This document shows positions 33,641 through 46,063 of a DNA stretch of 64,000 nt, piece after piece (position 1 is the stretch's first letter; each line of letters starts with the position of its first letter). The translations under genes and the position numbers were made by a program. The notes beneath the pieces are model-generated. The model was not told the origin of the DNA and did no database searches. It saw only the letters and a list, made by a program, of their open reading frames with translations. The stretch is from Selaginella moellendorffii (Eukaryota; Streptophyta; Lycopodiopsida; Selaginellales; Selaginellaceae). Location of the stretch: the NCBI RefSeq assembly GCF_000143415.4, contig NW_003314289.1, forward strand, positions 1,771,157 through 1,835,156. The letters run 5' to 3'.

Positions 33641-34190
33641 AGAGCTCATCTAATATTGCATCTCCAACCGGCTCTCAAGCCCAGTTTAAAAGCTGCGAAA
33701 CAGTCAAGAACTTAGGTATGTACCTTTTAACTTCTTATTGTTTGGAGAGGCTCGGTTGTCAGGATTACAGTCCAGGCTGATACCCACTGTGTCTTGAAGA
33801 CTAAGGTGCTTGGCAGAGAAGGCGCATACTCTTACCCGTGTAAAAGCAAAACAAAAGCTTCAGAAGCCAAAACAAAAATCTTAGTGAGTGATACGAAAGA
33901 ACCATTGTTTCAGTAGCTGAAGGGGGCATGAAGAGCGTGAACTTGCCGTCGATGCACAGTCTATTGTTAAAGACGGTAACAGATTGTGGTGCTAGATAAC
34001 TAAAAACCAGTCAAGCTCCCATCTGAACGGAATGCAAGAGCAAATTGCTTTAAAACACAATGTAAGCAATGTGTTCATCAGATCTTCCTTGGAATCAAAT
34101 TAGTCAACAGGCAGGCCTCTTGGCCCTCAAAAGCGTTGCATGATTGCAACTGTAGAGAGACAGATGCTAACCATTTCATCTAGAATTTTT
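33641..34190 (-). pseudogene. Patatin-like lipase fragment (unit 2, second copy)
   Basis: Remnants of the last four exons of the lipase at 26603-27205 in the same order and orientation, with many substitutions. It directly adjoins Gypsy-B sequence at both sides. Confidence 0.65.
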
Positions 34191-37182
34191 GTACAAGAGA
34201 ATGGTCTAATCCTTGGAGGTTTAATTACTTTGGTGGATTGCCCACTAATATTCTTTATATTTTGGCAAATCACTTGAGATAATCATACACTTCCCAATGA
34301 AGATAGCAATCATCTTTTGGTGCTCAAATTATTATACTATTGCAACATTGTCCCTTGGAGACACTTGGGAAACTCATGTAAATGCTGAATATCATCCCAA
34401 AAATCAACCACACACATGTAGATTGGAGCATTCTCCTAAACATTTTCAAATGCATATTTGAACATGTCAATGATTATGATGATGTATTTTAATAATTGGT
34501 TTGTCTTCATCAAGGACCATCTGAGTTAATGATGCAATTTAGCATCTATTTCTAAGCCTTTTGCTTTATGTAGAGCCAAATAATACTCTTTGCTTGGCAT
34601 AATGTTATAAGACATCACTTCTTCTTCTCTTTCTATGGGAGATAGTCCTATTTTAATAAAGGTTGATGCTACTGCTTCTCGAGTTTATAGACAAAGGCAA
34701 GGATGTGGTCATGGTCATGATGTCTGCTGCTAGGCATTATAAGCGACTAATTTTTCCATTCTACTTTAATCATTTAACCACACTTTTAACTATTTGGAAG
34801 AGTCTCACTCACAACCTCCATAAGTCCTATTTAGGACTTGGGGATATGCTAGCCTCGTGAATGGTATATATGCCACTTAACCTTTGCACTTGGTTTAAGT
34901 GGTATATATTTCCGATCTCATAACTAACACCCAAAGGTACTATTGATATATCAACTTATTATACTAAGGCCATGCCCATTCACCTTTATCATATCAATAG
35001 TCCAAGACCACCTACATCACGATTCTATCTCTCAAAGATTAAGCCATCCATCTATGAATGGTCATCCCTTGACCACACTTTAGCACCCTTAAGATGCCCA
35101 GAAACATGCAGAACACCCTTCCCCAATGTCCCTTCTTCTGTCCCCACTAAGTGCTTCTTCATCCAAAGCCATACTCACCAACCCCACCACTAAGTCAAAG
35201 CCCAAAAGCCTGACCACTAAATCCCATTGTCCTTTGGGACTTCCTCACTATGTGATTGTGTCTTTGGTCACTACACTAAAGGACTGTTCCTCTTCATTTT
35301 TATAGTCTGGGACTTTAGGACAACATTTCGAAACACCACAACCCTACACGAGCTTCATAGGTACTCTCCCCACCTTTCGCCCTTAAGTGCCTAACCATGT
35401 GGCTAGAGTGAGGTCCTAATGAGCCACACCAGGTATCTAAGTAGGTAGTGCCACTCACACCTAGATTAGGAGTATTGACCATTCGATCTCTCGGGGGAGC
35501 TAGAGCCGGCTTTTAAACACTTCACCAAGCTACCTTGCTTGTCTATTTGTATTCACTCAAACTTTGAACTCCTCAGTGGATATACCATCACCCAACACAT
35601 GGGTATAACCTTCCTTGGTCACACTAACCTTTCCTAGCCAAACTGATTCCATTAAAGTCCTCCCCTTACTATACTTTTGGAGCTCACTAAACCCCCTAGG
35701 GTTTAGGAGATGAACACTTTGGGCTTTCACCCTTGGACTCGAACTTGGACTTGGACTCAGACTCGGTCTCGATTTTGGTTTCAGTCTCGGTCTCGGTCTC
35801 GGTCTCAGTTTCAGTCTTGGTCTCGATCTTAGTCTCGGTCTCAATCTCTTTCTCAGCCCAACCTTAGACTCTATCTCAGGTTCATCTAAGACTCGACCTC
35901 GGACTCCATCTCAGTTCCATCTTAGGTCCATCTTGGATCCATCTTAGGTCCATCTTAGACTCCATCTCGGGTCCATATTAGACTCCATCTCGAATTTATT
36001 TCGGGTCCATATTAGACTCCATCTTGGGTCCATATCAGACTCCATTTTGGACTCCATCTTGAACTCTATCTTGGGTCCATCTTGGACTCCATTTTGACAC
36101 TTCCACGTGTCATGTATTGGTCATTTTGTGTCCCTTTCCTAAAAACTTACTTACTGCTTACTTCGTGCTCGTTCCTCGAGCACTTCATTGGGATTTCCAC
36201 TCCTACTTTCGACTGTCCAAATCAAAGCTTTTAGTCCAAATGTGTTATGCTTATTTGGCTTCTGCTTTGGCCACTACCATGTGGCACCCTTTCGGCTCCA
36301 CTTTAGGGATTAGGGATTTGTGACACTTTGGGGTTTAGGGATTTGTATCTCATAAATGTGTGATGAAATTGGTCATGTTAGCATTTTCTAGATTAGCAAC
36401 CTCTATTTTCTGGGTGGAGATCTTGGTGTCAACAACAACCTATTGATGTTGCTGCAGTGGAAGGTCAGGACACCAAGATGTTTTTGAGAAACAAGGAGTC
36501 GTACAAGTAGTAAAGGGTCCTTGTGTGAATAAATCTGTGACCCCTCCATTTTTCTTTCAGGAGTATTATCAAAGGGTTTATTTGGCATAAGGTCATCCAG
36601 TATTTACTTTCCAAGCTCATTTTTATAATAAAATGTCTCCTATTATTCTATCCATATTAGTTAATATAAACTTAAGTTTATCTTCTATTGCTCAGTCTAT
36701 GGTCACATGTTGCTATCTACATTTATGTTATGTGGCAAAATTAGTTTTCATTCTTTATAGCAACAGTCGTACATATGCATGTGCATGAAATAAGGTAGAC
36801 TTAATTATGCGTGTGGGAGATCTCGAGCTTAAACTGTAGTTGTTGCAGATGCTATTGAGTCAAGTTTTTGCCCTCATCCTTTATATGGATTGGTTACAGC
36901 ACAATCATATCGAGTGTGACTTTACTACTTTTCCCATTGTCTTATACTTCTTTATATTTTTTGTATTCCTCTCATTTTTGTTCTTTTTTGTCTTTTTGCC
37001 TTTATCACTTTTATCACTTCATTATTTCCTCCTATGTTTCTGTTTTGTTCCTCTATTCCCTCTTTAGATCCATTCAATGATTTTTGTGTTGTAGTGGTTG
37101 ACTGACTCATGAAGGAGTATACCAATCTCTTTGAATTTGACCTGTCATCTGGGGCAAAATTGCAACACGTCATTTTATTCCA
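34191..37182 (+). mobile_element. Gypsy-B copy 3, 5' part, with the same 1.6-kb insertion
   Basis: Direct repeat of 15236-18860 (mostly the same, a few percent different by eye) but without the Cassandra element: 'GAAATAAGGTAGACTTAATT' at 36787-36806 is the empty site. The insertion spans about 34734-36356. It ends abruptly at about 37182 in the linker after protease, where the ICS3 flank begins. Confidence 0.8.
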
Positions 37183-38290
37183 CAAAACCATGTGAATGTT
37201 TATGAATAAAATTGTTAATCATGGAGGAGGTACATGATGTACAACCAAGAAAAAGAATGGACAGGTCAGCTATTGGCAGCGGCATGACTTTACCTAGTAT
37301 GCAGTTGTTCGAATTTTGGCTAGCAAGTGGTCTGAGTTGTACGACGATGGAGCTGAATGCAAGGGTGAAGCACTAGTATGATGGAGGTGATGGTGGCAAA
37401 GCACAAGCCTACAGTATATATCTCGCTCTGATAGTTTGAGCTGGAACTCCTTTACCATGGTAATGTATACTTGAACTATGTAAGTCAACAAAGAAGAAAA
37501 CAAATACCAGGGAAGCAAGCTCCATAAAAAGAAGAGAATCTGATGTGAATCCAAACTTGCCATAGAAAGTCAGGCCATCTAATTCTGACAAGAACCATAG
37601 TTACATTTTATATATCAGGCGGTTGAGACTTTGCATAAAGAAAACAGGTAGCTTCTTGCTGCTTTCCTGCTCTTAAAACACGTGTTTAAAATGATGCATA
37701 AATACCGTATAACGCAAAACGAGTAGCAAACATTCTTTGACCACAAATTCCACTTGACTATAGATGACGTATGACATTGTCCTGCAAAAACCTTTGTTTC
37801 AAAAAGAAGGCTTGTCAAACACATCCTAAAGTTCTCAAGTTGCCAAAGACCACGTCTCGTCCTTATGGTGACAGGATGGCCTACGCTGGAGCAAAGCATG
37901 TAACGTGTTGTGCAGCTTGAGCCGCTTACAAAATTGGACTGAAATATACACAGCGTAAAACTTAGGCGGTGAATAGTGTCGGTATTGAGGAATTTTCAAT
38001 CCAGGGCTTCTTCTTCACAACATTGATCCAGAGAAGGAGCGGAAGTAAAAGATTGTCAAAGTTAGTAGTGACCCCTATACTGCTGTAATGGTATTCATAT
38101 ATTTGTAGTAACAGAGGAAGCACTATACAGTCAACAATATGTTCTCTATTTCTTCTGTTTGTACGGTTCATTTTTAGAATTCCAGATGGAGACAAAGAAG
38201 TGAGAGAGAAAATGGTATTTACTCTTTTTAAAATTTACAAAAAAATGGGCCTGAGGGAATTTACCCAGAATCAAAACCGTCTATCACATA
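37183..38290. other. ICS3 3' flank, no gene recognised
   Basis: Matches 23511-24591 next to ICS2, with a short extra segment near 37685-37710. No supported coding region. Confidence 0.65.
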
Positions 38291-39923
38291 TTAGCAGACA
38301 CTGACCTGCCTGTAGTGGCTGGGTCTGCCGTCTGGATATGTCACCAGCGTCATTCTGTAGCCTTGACGCTTGAGAACCAACTGTTGACTCAACTCGAGCT
38401 GCTCACAGGCCATTTCTGTGGCCTGCATACTCGAACCTCGGATGACTTTGGAGTGCAGCAGCATGAACTTGCCATCTGCCAGCTCCACCACCGCGTTGTG
38501 CCATGGTGTTGGGATGTGGAAGTTTTTCTCCTCGGAAGAACGCTGCGCTGCCACTAGAGAGGAATGGATGATGTTGATGCCATACTTGGGACCTCTGTTT
38601 GGATGCGGGTGGATGGAAATGCGCAGCTGCAAAGGGAAGAGCCACTCCACCATGGCCGAGTATGCACGGTTCCTGAGGATCATGAGGAAGGCAACCTGGC
38701 TGCACAGCTTCTTCTTGGCCGACTTTGACGGGAGATTCTTGCAGCTCTTGTGTTCGTACAAGTCCTCGAGCATGAACCTGGAGAAGCCACGATATAGATT
38801 GCGTGTCTCCGGGTCCTCCTTGATCTCCTTGGTGACGGTGGACTCGTCACATCCAAACAAGCACATGNNNNNNNNNNNNNNNNNNNNNNNNNNNNNNNNN
38901 NNNNNNNNNNNNNNNNNNNNNNNNNNNNNNNNNNNNNNNNNNNNNNNNNNNNNNNNNNNNNNNNNNNAGCTCAGTCGCAACGGGATGCTCCACGGTGGTG
39001 TTGGAGATAAGCTTTGCAATGTCTTTGTCACTGTGGTTGTCCAGCAGAAACTCATCCAGGCGAAAGAAATTGACAAGGCCGGGATACAGATTGTGTGCCA
39101 TCTCCCAAAACATCTCGCCGTAAGAATCCACAGCAGCGTCGTCCGAGCCGACGAGATCAGAGAAGACATGGCCATCCGAGGCGACGTTGTAGTGCACGCC
39201 TGGAGCATACACGGCCTTGATGAGATCCGCAACAATCTTCATGGAATGGATGGCCAGCTCCTCGGCCTTGTCCGGGCACTTTCCCAGAGTCTTGTCGGGA
39301 TTGCACGACTTGACTGGAAATGCGGGCAAGACGAACTCGAGTGGAATGTTTCTTGCGACGTGGTACCTCACCTTGTCCGCAAACCTCTGCTTGCCCCCAC
39401 TTGTGAACCACTGGTCGTGCTTTGGGAAGTGGATGTAATTCTTCTCGATGATGTCCACAACTTGGGAGGTGATGTCGTCCACCTCTTGAGGTGTGTGCGA
39501 GCTGGAGGGCTCCAGAAGGCAATCTCTGGTCATGACGCCGTTGTCCAGCAGCAGAGAGGCCAGATAGCTCATGCTCTCGCTGTCCTCCTCCTGGAGATTG
39601 GGATCCTGGATGAAAACCACGCCCTCGAACCCGTTCCCAATGTATCTCTCGTAGACGGTGGCTGTCCACTCCTGGTCAGCTGCTGCTCCAAGCATGGAAA
39701 TGGTGTACTTGTTCATCTCTGGAGCAACTGAGCGTGTGGCCTGCTTAGCAGCCTCTAAATCTTCCGCCTTGTCACTCGCGACCATGGAGGAGAACAAGAA
39801 ATCACACTTTGCTGCTAGTACTGGGACATGCCTGGACGCAGATTGTGAGACGAAGCTAATCTCACCACTCTCTCTGTGGATGTACAGGAATGCAATCTTG
39901 TCCTTTGGATATGAACTTGCCAT
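38291..39923 (-). CDS. Isocyanide synthase, DIT1/PvcA family, copy ICS3 (contains assembly gap)
   Basis: ATG at 39923, TAA at 38291. Same protein as ICS1 apart from a few substitutions (for example Gly23 to Ser and Ser97 to Asn), with LPAFPVKS, SDGHVFSDLVG, LRISIHP and TPWHN intact. It lacks the extra C that breaks ICS2. A run of 100 N (38868-38967) replaces what is 33 bp in ICS1 and ICS2; if the true gap is 33 bp the frame is continuous and the protein is 521 residues. Translating through 100 N breaks the frame artificially. It is divergently paired with PDR1, whose ATG lies 478 bp away, so the two may be co-expressed. It is the copy most likely to work in its native context. Confidence 0.85.
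38868..38967. other. Assembly gap (100 N)
   Basis: Exactly 100 N, a placeholder size. The flanking words GCACATG and AGCTCAGTCGC are 33 bp apart in ICS2. Confidence 0.98.
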
Positions 39924-40401
39924 GGGTGTTATGAGAAAAAGAGAGAATCTCAAATTTCAGGCTAGAGGATGGAAGATTGCAGACTGGGATCGATGAATTG
40001 TCTGGGTTTCCCTGGTTGGGCTTTTATACCAGGAAGCCGCCCGCCTTCCCGGTACCTACGCGCTTGACTGGAAAGTTCTCAAACGTGGGCGATTGCTAGC
40101 TTTGGGAAGAAAACGTGATTAAATTTTGGCCACATGATTGATATCATCAGAAAGGAAGTTTGATATGTAATTTCCTCTCGTGAGCTTCCTACCAAGTTTC
40201 GCTTGACAACCACGTAAAACAAGATCTTTGATATCGTCAAGATTTTCTATACATTTTTCTACAGCGTCGCCTACCAGCGTTGATTGTCGGGTCAAAGCTT
40301 TTCTCTTTGGCGGTACTGTGATAGTAAATGGGTGAGACCATAAAAACCTCTTCTTTGTGAGCTCTGTGTTTTGTGGAAAGTGGAAACACCATTGATCGAT
40401 C
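39924..40401. promoter_or_regulatory. Shared ICS3-PDR1 divergent promoter region
   Basis: 478 bp between two start codons facing away from each other. On the minus strand TATAAAAG (40021-40028) serves ICS3, identical to ICS1 and ICS2. On the plus strand CATAAAAAC (about 40340-40348) lies about 55 bp before the PDR1 ATG; PDR3 has the same ATAAAAACC before its ATG (57451-57459). Similarity to the ICS2 promoter ends near 40092, after which the sequence is of PDR-upstream type. Confidence 0.65.
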
Positions 40402-43400
40402 ATGGAGGCTGCAATGACGGGTGACCGTTTTTCCGAGAGTGGATCGCTTCGTGTCGACGACGAGGAGGCTCTCAAATGGGTTGCGTTGGAAAAGCTTCCC
40501 ACGCACAATCGTCTCAGGACAGCCCTCCTCCAGAATCTCGGGGAGGATGGACAGGAAATTGCTTATCAGGATGTCAAGAAGCTCGGATTCCAAGAGAAGA
40601 GGGGCCTCATCGAAAAGCTGCTGGGCGTCCAGGAATCAGAGGACGAGATCTTCGTCAAGAGGCTCCGGGAAAGAATCGATAGGCAAGTTCCAAGTTCTTA
40701 CAATTTGTCAATCTCTGTGGAAGGGTTTTTTTTCTTAGTTCTTTAGTTCTTTGTTTGCAGGGTTGGAGTCGAGCTTCCCAAAATCGAAGTCCGGTTTGAG
40801 GGTCTCACTGTTGAGGCTCAAACTCATGTGGGAAAGAGAGCTCTTCCCACGCTCTACAACTTTGTTGTCAATGGGGTGGAGAGAATTCTCGGCTTGCTTC
40901 ATCTCATTTCATCAAACAAGCATCCACTCAAAGTCTTGCGCAATATCAGTGGCATCATCAAGCCCTCCAGGTTTGTAGTGTTTCCGTCAATTCGCAAGAA
41001 CTCCAATGAACTAGAACTCATCTTACTTTCTTTCATTGAGACAGGATGACTTTGCTCTTGGGTCCTCCCAGTGCGGGCAAAACTACACTCCTTCTTGCAC
41101 TCGCTGGGAAACTAGACAAGTCACTTAAGGCAAGAACAAGCTATCAGAAGTTCTCATCCTCGAAAAAATATGAAGAATTTTCTCTACAGTTTTTATTTAT
41201 CTTCTTTTTTCTTTTCATACAGGTTTCCGGTCGCATCACCTACAATGGCTCTGATATGACAGAGTTTGTGCCGCAAAGAACTTCTGCCTACATTAGCCAG
41301 CATGACTTGCATATGGGAGAACTGACCGTGAGAGAGACCTTTGATTTTTCTTCCCGGTGCCAAGGTGTTGGAAGCAGACATGGTAATATAATCTTCATCG
41401 CTATTGCATCACAGCTACTGACTATCGCCAGCTCTTTGTTCTCTAAAACAGAAATGGTTATGGAGCTGGCAAGAAGAGAAAAGAATGCCAAGATCAAACC
41501 CGACCTTGCTATTGATGCTTACATGAAGGCAAGGAACTTAACAAAAATGAATCAACTTTCTTATGTTTTCTGTGGAAACAGGCTTCTGCTATCAAAGGTC
41601 AGGCAACCACCATTGTCACAGATTACATCTTGAAGGTATGAGTGTCATTTTCTTAGCTAGTACCTTAGTTTAATATCATTGATTTTCTTTCTTTCCTTTC
41701 TTTTCGTCCTGTAGATCCTAGGATTGGATATCTGCGCTGATACAGTTATTGGAGATGCAATGCGCAGAGGTATCTCCGGTGGACAAAAGAAGCGTGTTAC
41801 CACTGGTTAGTCCTAAAACAATTGGATTGCAGAATTGCTTACAAGTTCTTTCCTAAACTTTCAGGAGAGATGCTGGTCGGGCCAGCCAAATCTCTTTTTA
41901 TGGACGAGATTTCAACTGGTCTTGACACCTCCACCACGTACCAAATCGTGAAAAGCTTGAGGCAGTCGGTTCATGTCTTGGATGCTACTGTGATTGTGTC
42001 TCTGCTACAACCAGCCCCGGAAACTTACGAGCTCTTCGACGACTTGATCCTCCTGGCCGAAGGCCAGATTGTTTATCAGGGCCCGCGGGATCTTGTGCTC
42101 GATTTCTTCGACTCCCAGGGATTCAAGTGTCCTGCAAGGAAAGGAGTCGCGGATTTCCTACAAGAAGTCACGTCGAGAAAAGACCAAGAGCAGTACTGGG
42201 CTGACGAGGAGAAGCCTTACGAATACGTATCCGTAGAGAAATTCTCAAGCGCATTCCGCCAGTTTCATGTTGGTCAGAACTTAGCCGAGGAGTTTTCGAC
42301 GCCTTTTGACACGACTAAATCTCATCCAGCGGCACTTGTGACGAAGAAATACGGCCTCGGCAAGTGGGACATTTTCAAAGCAGTCCTGGCGAGGCAGATG
42401 CTCCTGATGAAAAGGGACTCTTTTGTCTATGTCTTCAAGTGTACACAGGTACGTAGATGTTGATAATCTCGAGTCACTAAAGCAGAATTCGACTTTGCAG
42501 CTCTTTATCATGGCCGCGATCACGATGACAGTTTTCTTACGGACAAATATTCATGCCAACAACGTAAATGATGCGACACTTTACATGGGAGCATTGTTTT
42601 TTGGTCTGGCTACTATCATGTTCAGTGGTTTCGCTGAGGTCTCCATGACAATCCAACGCCTCCCAGTGTTTTTCAAGCAAAGGGACCAAAAGCTGTTTCC
42701 TGCCTGGGCATACTCAATCTCTACAATAATCACAAGGCTTCCACTCTCGCTTCTGGAATCAGCAATCTGGGTGTTCATGACATACTACGTTATCGGCTTC
42801 GCTCCCAGCGCTTCAAGGTTTGTAAAACTTCTTACAAGGCTTGTTGATATCTCTAAGACATTTGTTAACTTTTTGACAGACTCTTTCGCCAGTTCTTGCT
42901 TCTGTTCTTGGTCCATCAGATGGCAGGAGGACTTTTCCGATTTATCGCTGCACTCTCACAGAAAATCGTCATAGCAAACACGTTTGGCTCGTTCGCGCTC
43001 TTGGTCATCTTTGCGCTGGGTGGCTTTGTTCTCTCAAGAGGTAAAAGACTTGTTTCTCACAGTTTATAGCATCTAAGTTTCTTCCTTTTCATTTTGTTCC
43101 AGATAGCATACATCCTTGGTGGATCTGGGGCTATTGGTCGTCTCCAATGATGTATGGGCAAAACGCACTTGCTGTCAATGAGTTTAGTGCAACAAGGTGG
43201 CAGCGGGTGAGTCTTATTTAAAAACTAGCTCTTGAAGCTCAGAAGTTTGATCACCTTCTCTCTTACCTGTAGATGGATGGGAATGCCACGATTGCAAGAA
43301 ACTTCCTACAGTCCCGAGGACTCTTTGCTGATGGATACTGGTATTGGATTGGAGCTGGTGCTCAGCTTGGTTACATTATCTTTTTCAATGTTGGTTTCAC

Positions 43401-46063
43401 GTTGGCTTTGACCTATCTCCGCGGTAAGTGATCACTCTTAAAGTTTTTCTCACAAACTTACGAAGTGTGCTCTTCTTATCTCTGGCAGCTCCAAGTAAAT
43501 CTAATCAAGCAATAGCATCTGTGGAAACGACCAAATCGTACAAAAACCAGTTCAAGGCTTCTGATACAGGTAAATTTACTATTTTCACGACCACGAGCGA
43601 GATCTGATTTCCATACCTTAATGCAGCTAACGAGATCGAGCTGAGCCAACCAGCTGAAAAGAAGAAGGGAATGGTTCTTCCTTTCAAGCCTCTGGCGTTG
43701 TCGTTCAGCAATGTCAACTATTACGTAGACATGCCTCCGGTTGGTTTGCAAAACTGAGCTTTTTCTCATGCGAAGTTCTCACATTGCTCATTTGATCACT
43801 TCCAGGAGATGCTAAAACAAGGCGTGACAGAGAGTAGACTCCAGCTTCTTCACGACATAAGCAGCAGCTTCAGGCCTGGAGTTCTCACGGCTCTGATGGG
43901 CGTAAGTGGAGCTGGAAAAACTACACTCATGGATGTTTTGGCTGGACGTAAAACTGGTGGCCACATCGAGGGTGAGATCTCCATCTCGGGATATCCAAAG
44001 AGGCAGGAAACTTTCACCAGAGTCTCTGGCTATTGCGAGCAAAACGATATCCACTCGCCAAATGTGACTATCTACGAATCGCTCGTCTTTTCTGCTTGGC
44101 TTCGACTGTCAGAGGATGTATCAAAAGAGACCAGACTGGTGAGTGCTTTTTCAGAGGTTTCAGAGGTTTCTCACTCTGTTTGTCGTTATTTCTTGTTTTC
44201 GTTGAGCTTTCAAGTTTCTCACGATTCTTGGTTGTTTTCTTGTGTAGATGTTTGTAGAGGAGATCATGGAACTTGTGGAGCTCACTCCTATCCGCGATGC
44301 TATCGTTGGTCGCCCTGGAATGGACGGGCTCTCCACGGAGCAGCGAAAGAGACTGACAGTAGCAGTGGAACTCGTTGCAAATCCCTCCATCATTTTTATG
44401 GACGAGCCAACTTCGGGTCTGGACGCTCGGGCTGCCGCGATTGTCATGAGAACAGTACGCAATACCGTCAACACGGGACGCACCGTCGTTTGTACCATTC
44501 ACCAGCCGAGCATTGACATCTTCGAATCCTTTGATGAGGTAAGATCTTTTGATCAACAGAGAGTTTCTCTTTTCCCGCTTTTGTGCTGATTGTTATGTTT
44601 GTGGTGTTTAGCTGCTGCTCATGCAACGAGGTGGCCGAGTGATTTACTCTGGTCCTCTTGGAAAACATTCGAGCAGACTCATCGAATACTTCGAAGTAAG
44701 TTTCATATAGTTTTTCTCCAACACTGCATTGTTAACGAGAGACTTTGTTTCCGCAGGCTGTTCCTGGGGTTCCTCGTATCCACGACGGCTACAATCCAGC
44801 AACTTGGATGCTCGAGGTGACGAATCCGGATGTAGAATACCGGCTCAATGTGAACTATCCTGAGATCTACAAGTCGTCAACTCTCTACCAGTGAGTTTTA
44901 ACATTCTTTTGCTGAGAGTTTTGGAACTGATCAATGCATTACCAGCCACAACCAAGCTGTGATTGCTGATCTACGCACACCTCCTCCAGGCTTGGTCGAC
45001 TTGTCTTTTCCTTCGGAATTTCCTCTCTCGTTTGGGGGACAAGTAGTGGCCTGCTTGTGGAAGCAGCATCGATCTTACTGGAAGAATCCATACTACGTTT
45101 TGGGACGCCTGTTCTTCACGCTCACTGCTGCTCTCATGTTTGGCACCATGTTTTGGGACGTTGGCTCAAAGAGGTGGGCAAGCTTTAATCCTGATCTTTT
45201 CACAAAGTTTATGTTTACTTTGCAGGGAAAGGCAGCAAGACCTCTTTAACCTCATGGGATCCATGTATTCTGCCGTGTATTTCATTGGAGTTTGCAACGC
45301 AGCGGGGATTCAACCAGTTGTTTCAGTAGAGCGAGCTGTATACTATCGAGAAAAAGCTGCTGGAATGTATTCAGCTCTCCCCTATGCCTTTGCTCAGGTA
45401 AAGTTACATAGCTTTGGCTATGGTGGCAAGAACCTTACTTGAAAGCGTCCTTTTCAGGTGATCATCGAGCTATTCTACGTTTTGGTTCAGGCAGTTTCAT
45501 ACGCAGGCATTGTTTACTCAATGATGAAACTCGAGTGGACTGCCGCAAAGTTTTTGTGGTTCGTTTTCTTCTCCTACTTCTCCTTCCTCTTTTTCACGCT
45601 CTACGGGATGATGGCCGTGGCAATCACGCCCAACGAGAGGGTGGCGGCAATTTCTTCCACTGGATTCTACGCGCTGTGGAACCTCTTCTCGGGCTTCCTC
45701 ATCCCTCGACCGGTGCGTATATGATCAATCTTTTTTCGCGTTTGCTCGATCGAGGAGACTCAATTTTTTTTCTCTTGCACGATGCAGAGCATGCCAATAT
45801 GGTGGAGATGGTGCTACTGGCTTTCGCCACCCGCGTGGACTCTGTATGGAATCATCACTTCTCAGCTCGGGGATATCACTGCGCCACTGAGGCTCACAGA
45901 CGAGACGAGGCAGCCAGTGCCAGTGCAAGAGTTTTTGAGAAACTACTTCGGCTACGAGCGCGATTTCCTGGGTGTGGTCGCAGGCGTGCATGTTGCGCTT
46001 GTCGTTACAATTGCGATCGTCTTCGGCCTGTGCATCAAGTTCTTGAACTTCCAGAGACGATAA
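40402..46063 (+). CDS. PDR1: full-size ABCG/PDR transporter
   Basis: Exons: 40402-40682, 40761-40970, 41045-41129, 41223-41382, 41452-41528, 41582-41635, 41715-41805, 41865-42448, 42501-42817, 42880-43040, 43103-43206, 43273-43423, 43489-43569, 43627-43739, 43806-44138, 44248-44538, 44612-44695, 44757-44890, 44946-45173, 45226-45397, 45458-45712, 45788-46063. All phases agree, giving 1413 residues, the usual PDR size. Order is NBD1-TMD1-NBD2-TMD2, as in ABCG proteins. NBD1: Walker [10 protein letters not shown] (169-177), signature ISGGQ (309-313), Walker B LFMDE (330-334). NBD2: GVSGAGKTT (855-863), signature LSTEQ (962-966), then [15 protein letters not shown] proteins export terpenoids, phenolics, hormones and other small molecules across the plasma membrane. 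Introns 1, 3 and 5 have GC donors. Divergent from ICS3; substrate unknown. Confidence 0.93.

Noticed and set aside
38418-39731. Long open frame antisense to ICS3 (and 24719-25983, 10873-12119 antisense to the other copies)
   Set aside because: It mirrors the GC-rich codon pattern of the isocyanide synthase on the opposite strand, has no recognisable domain, and in ICS3 depends on reading through the N gap.
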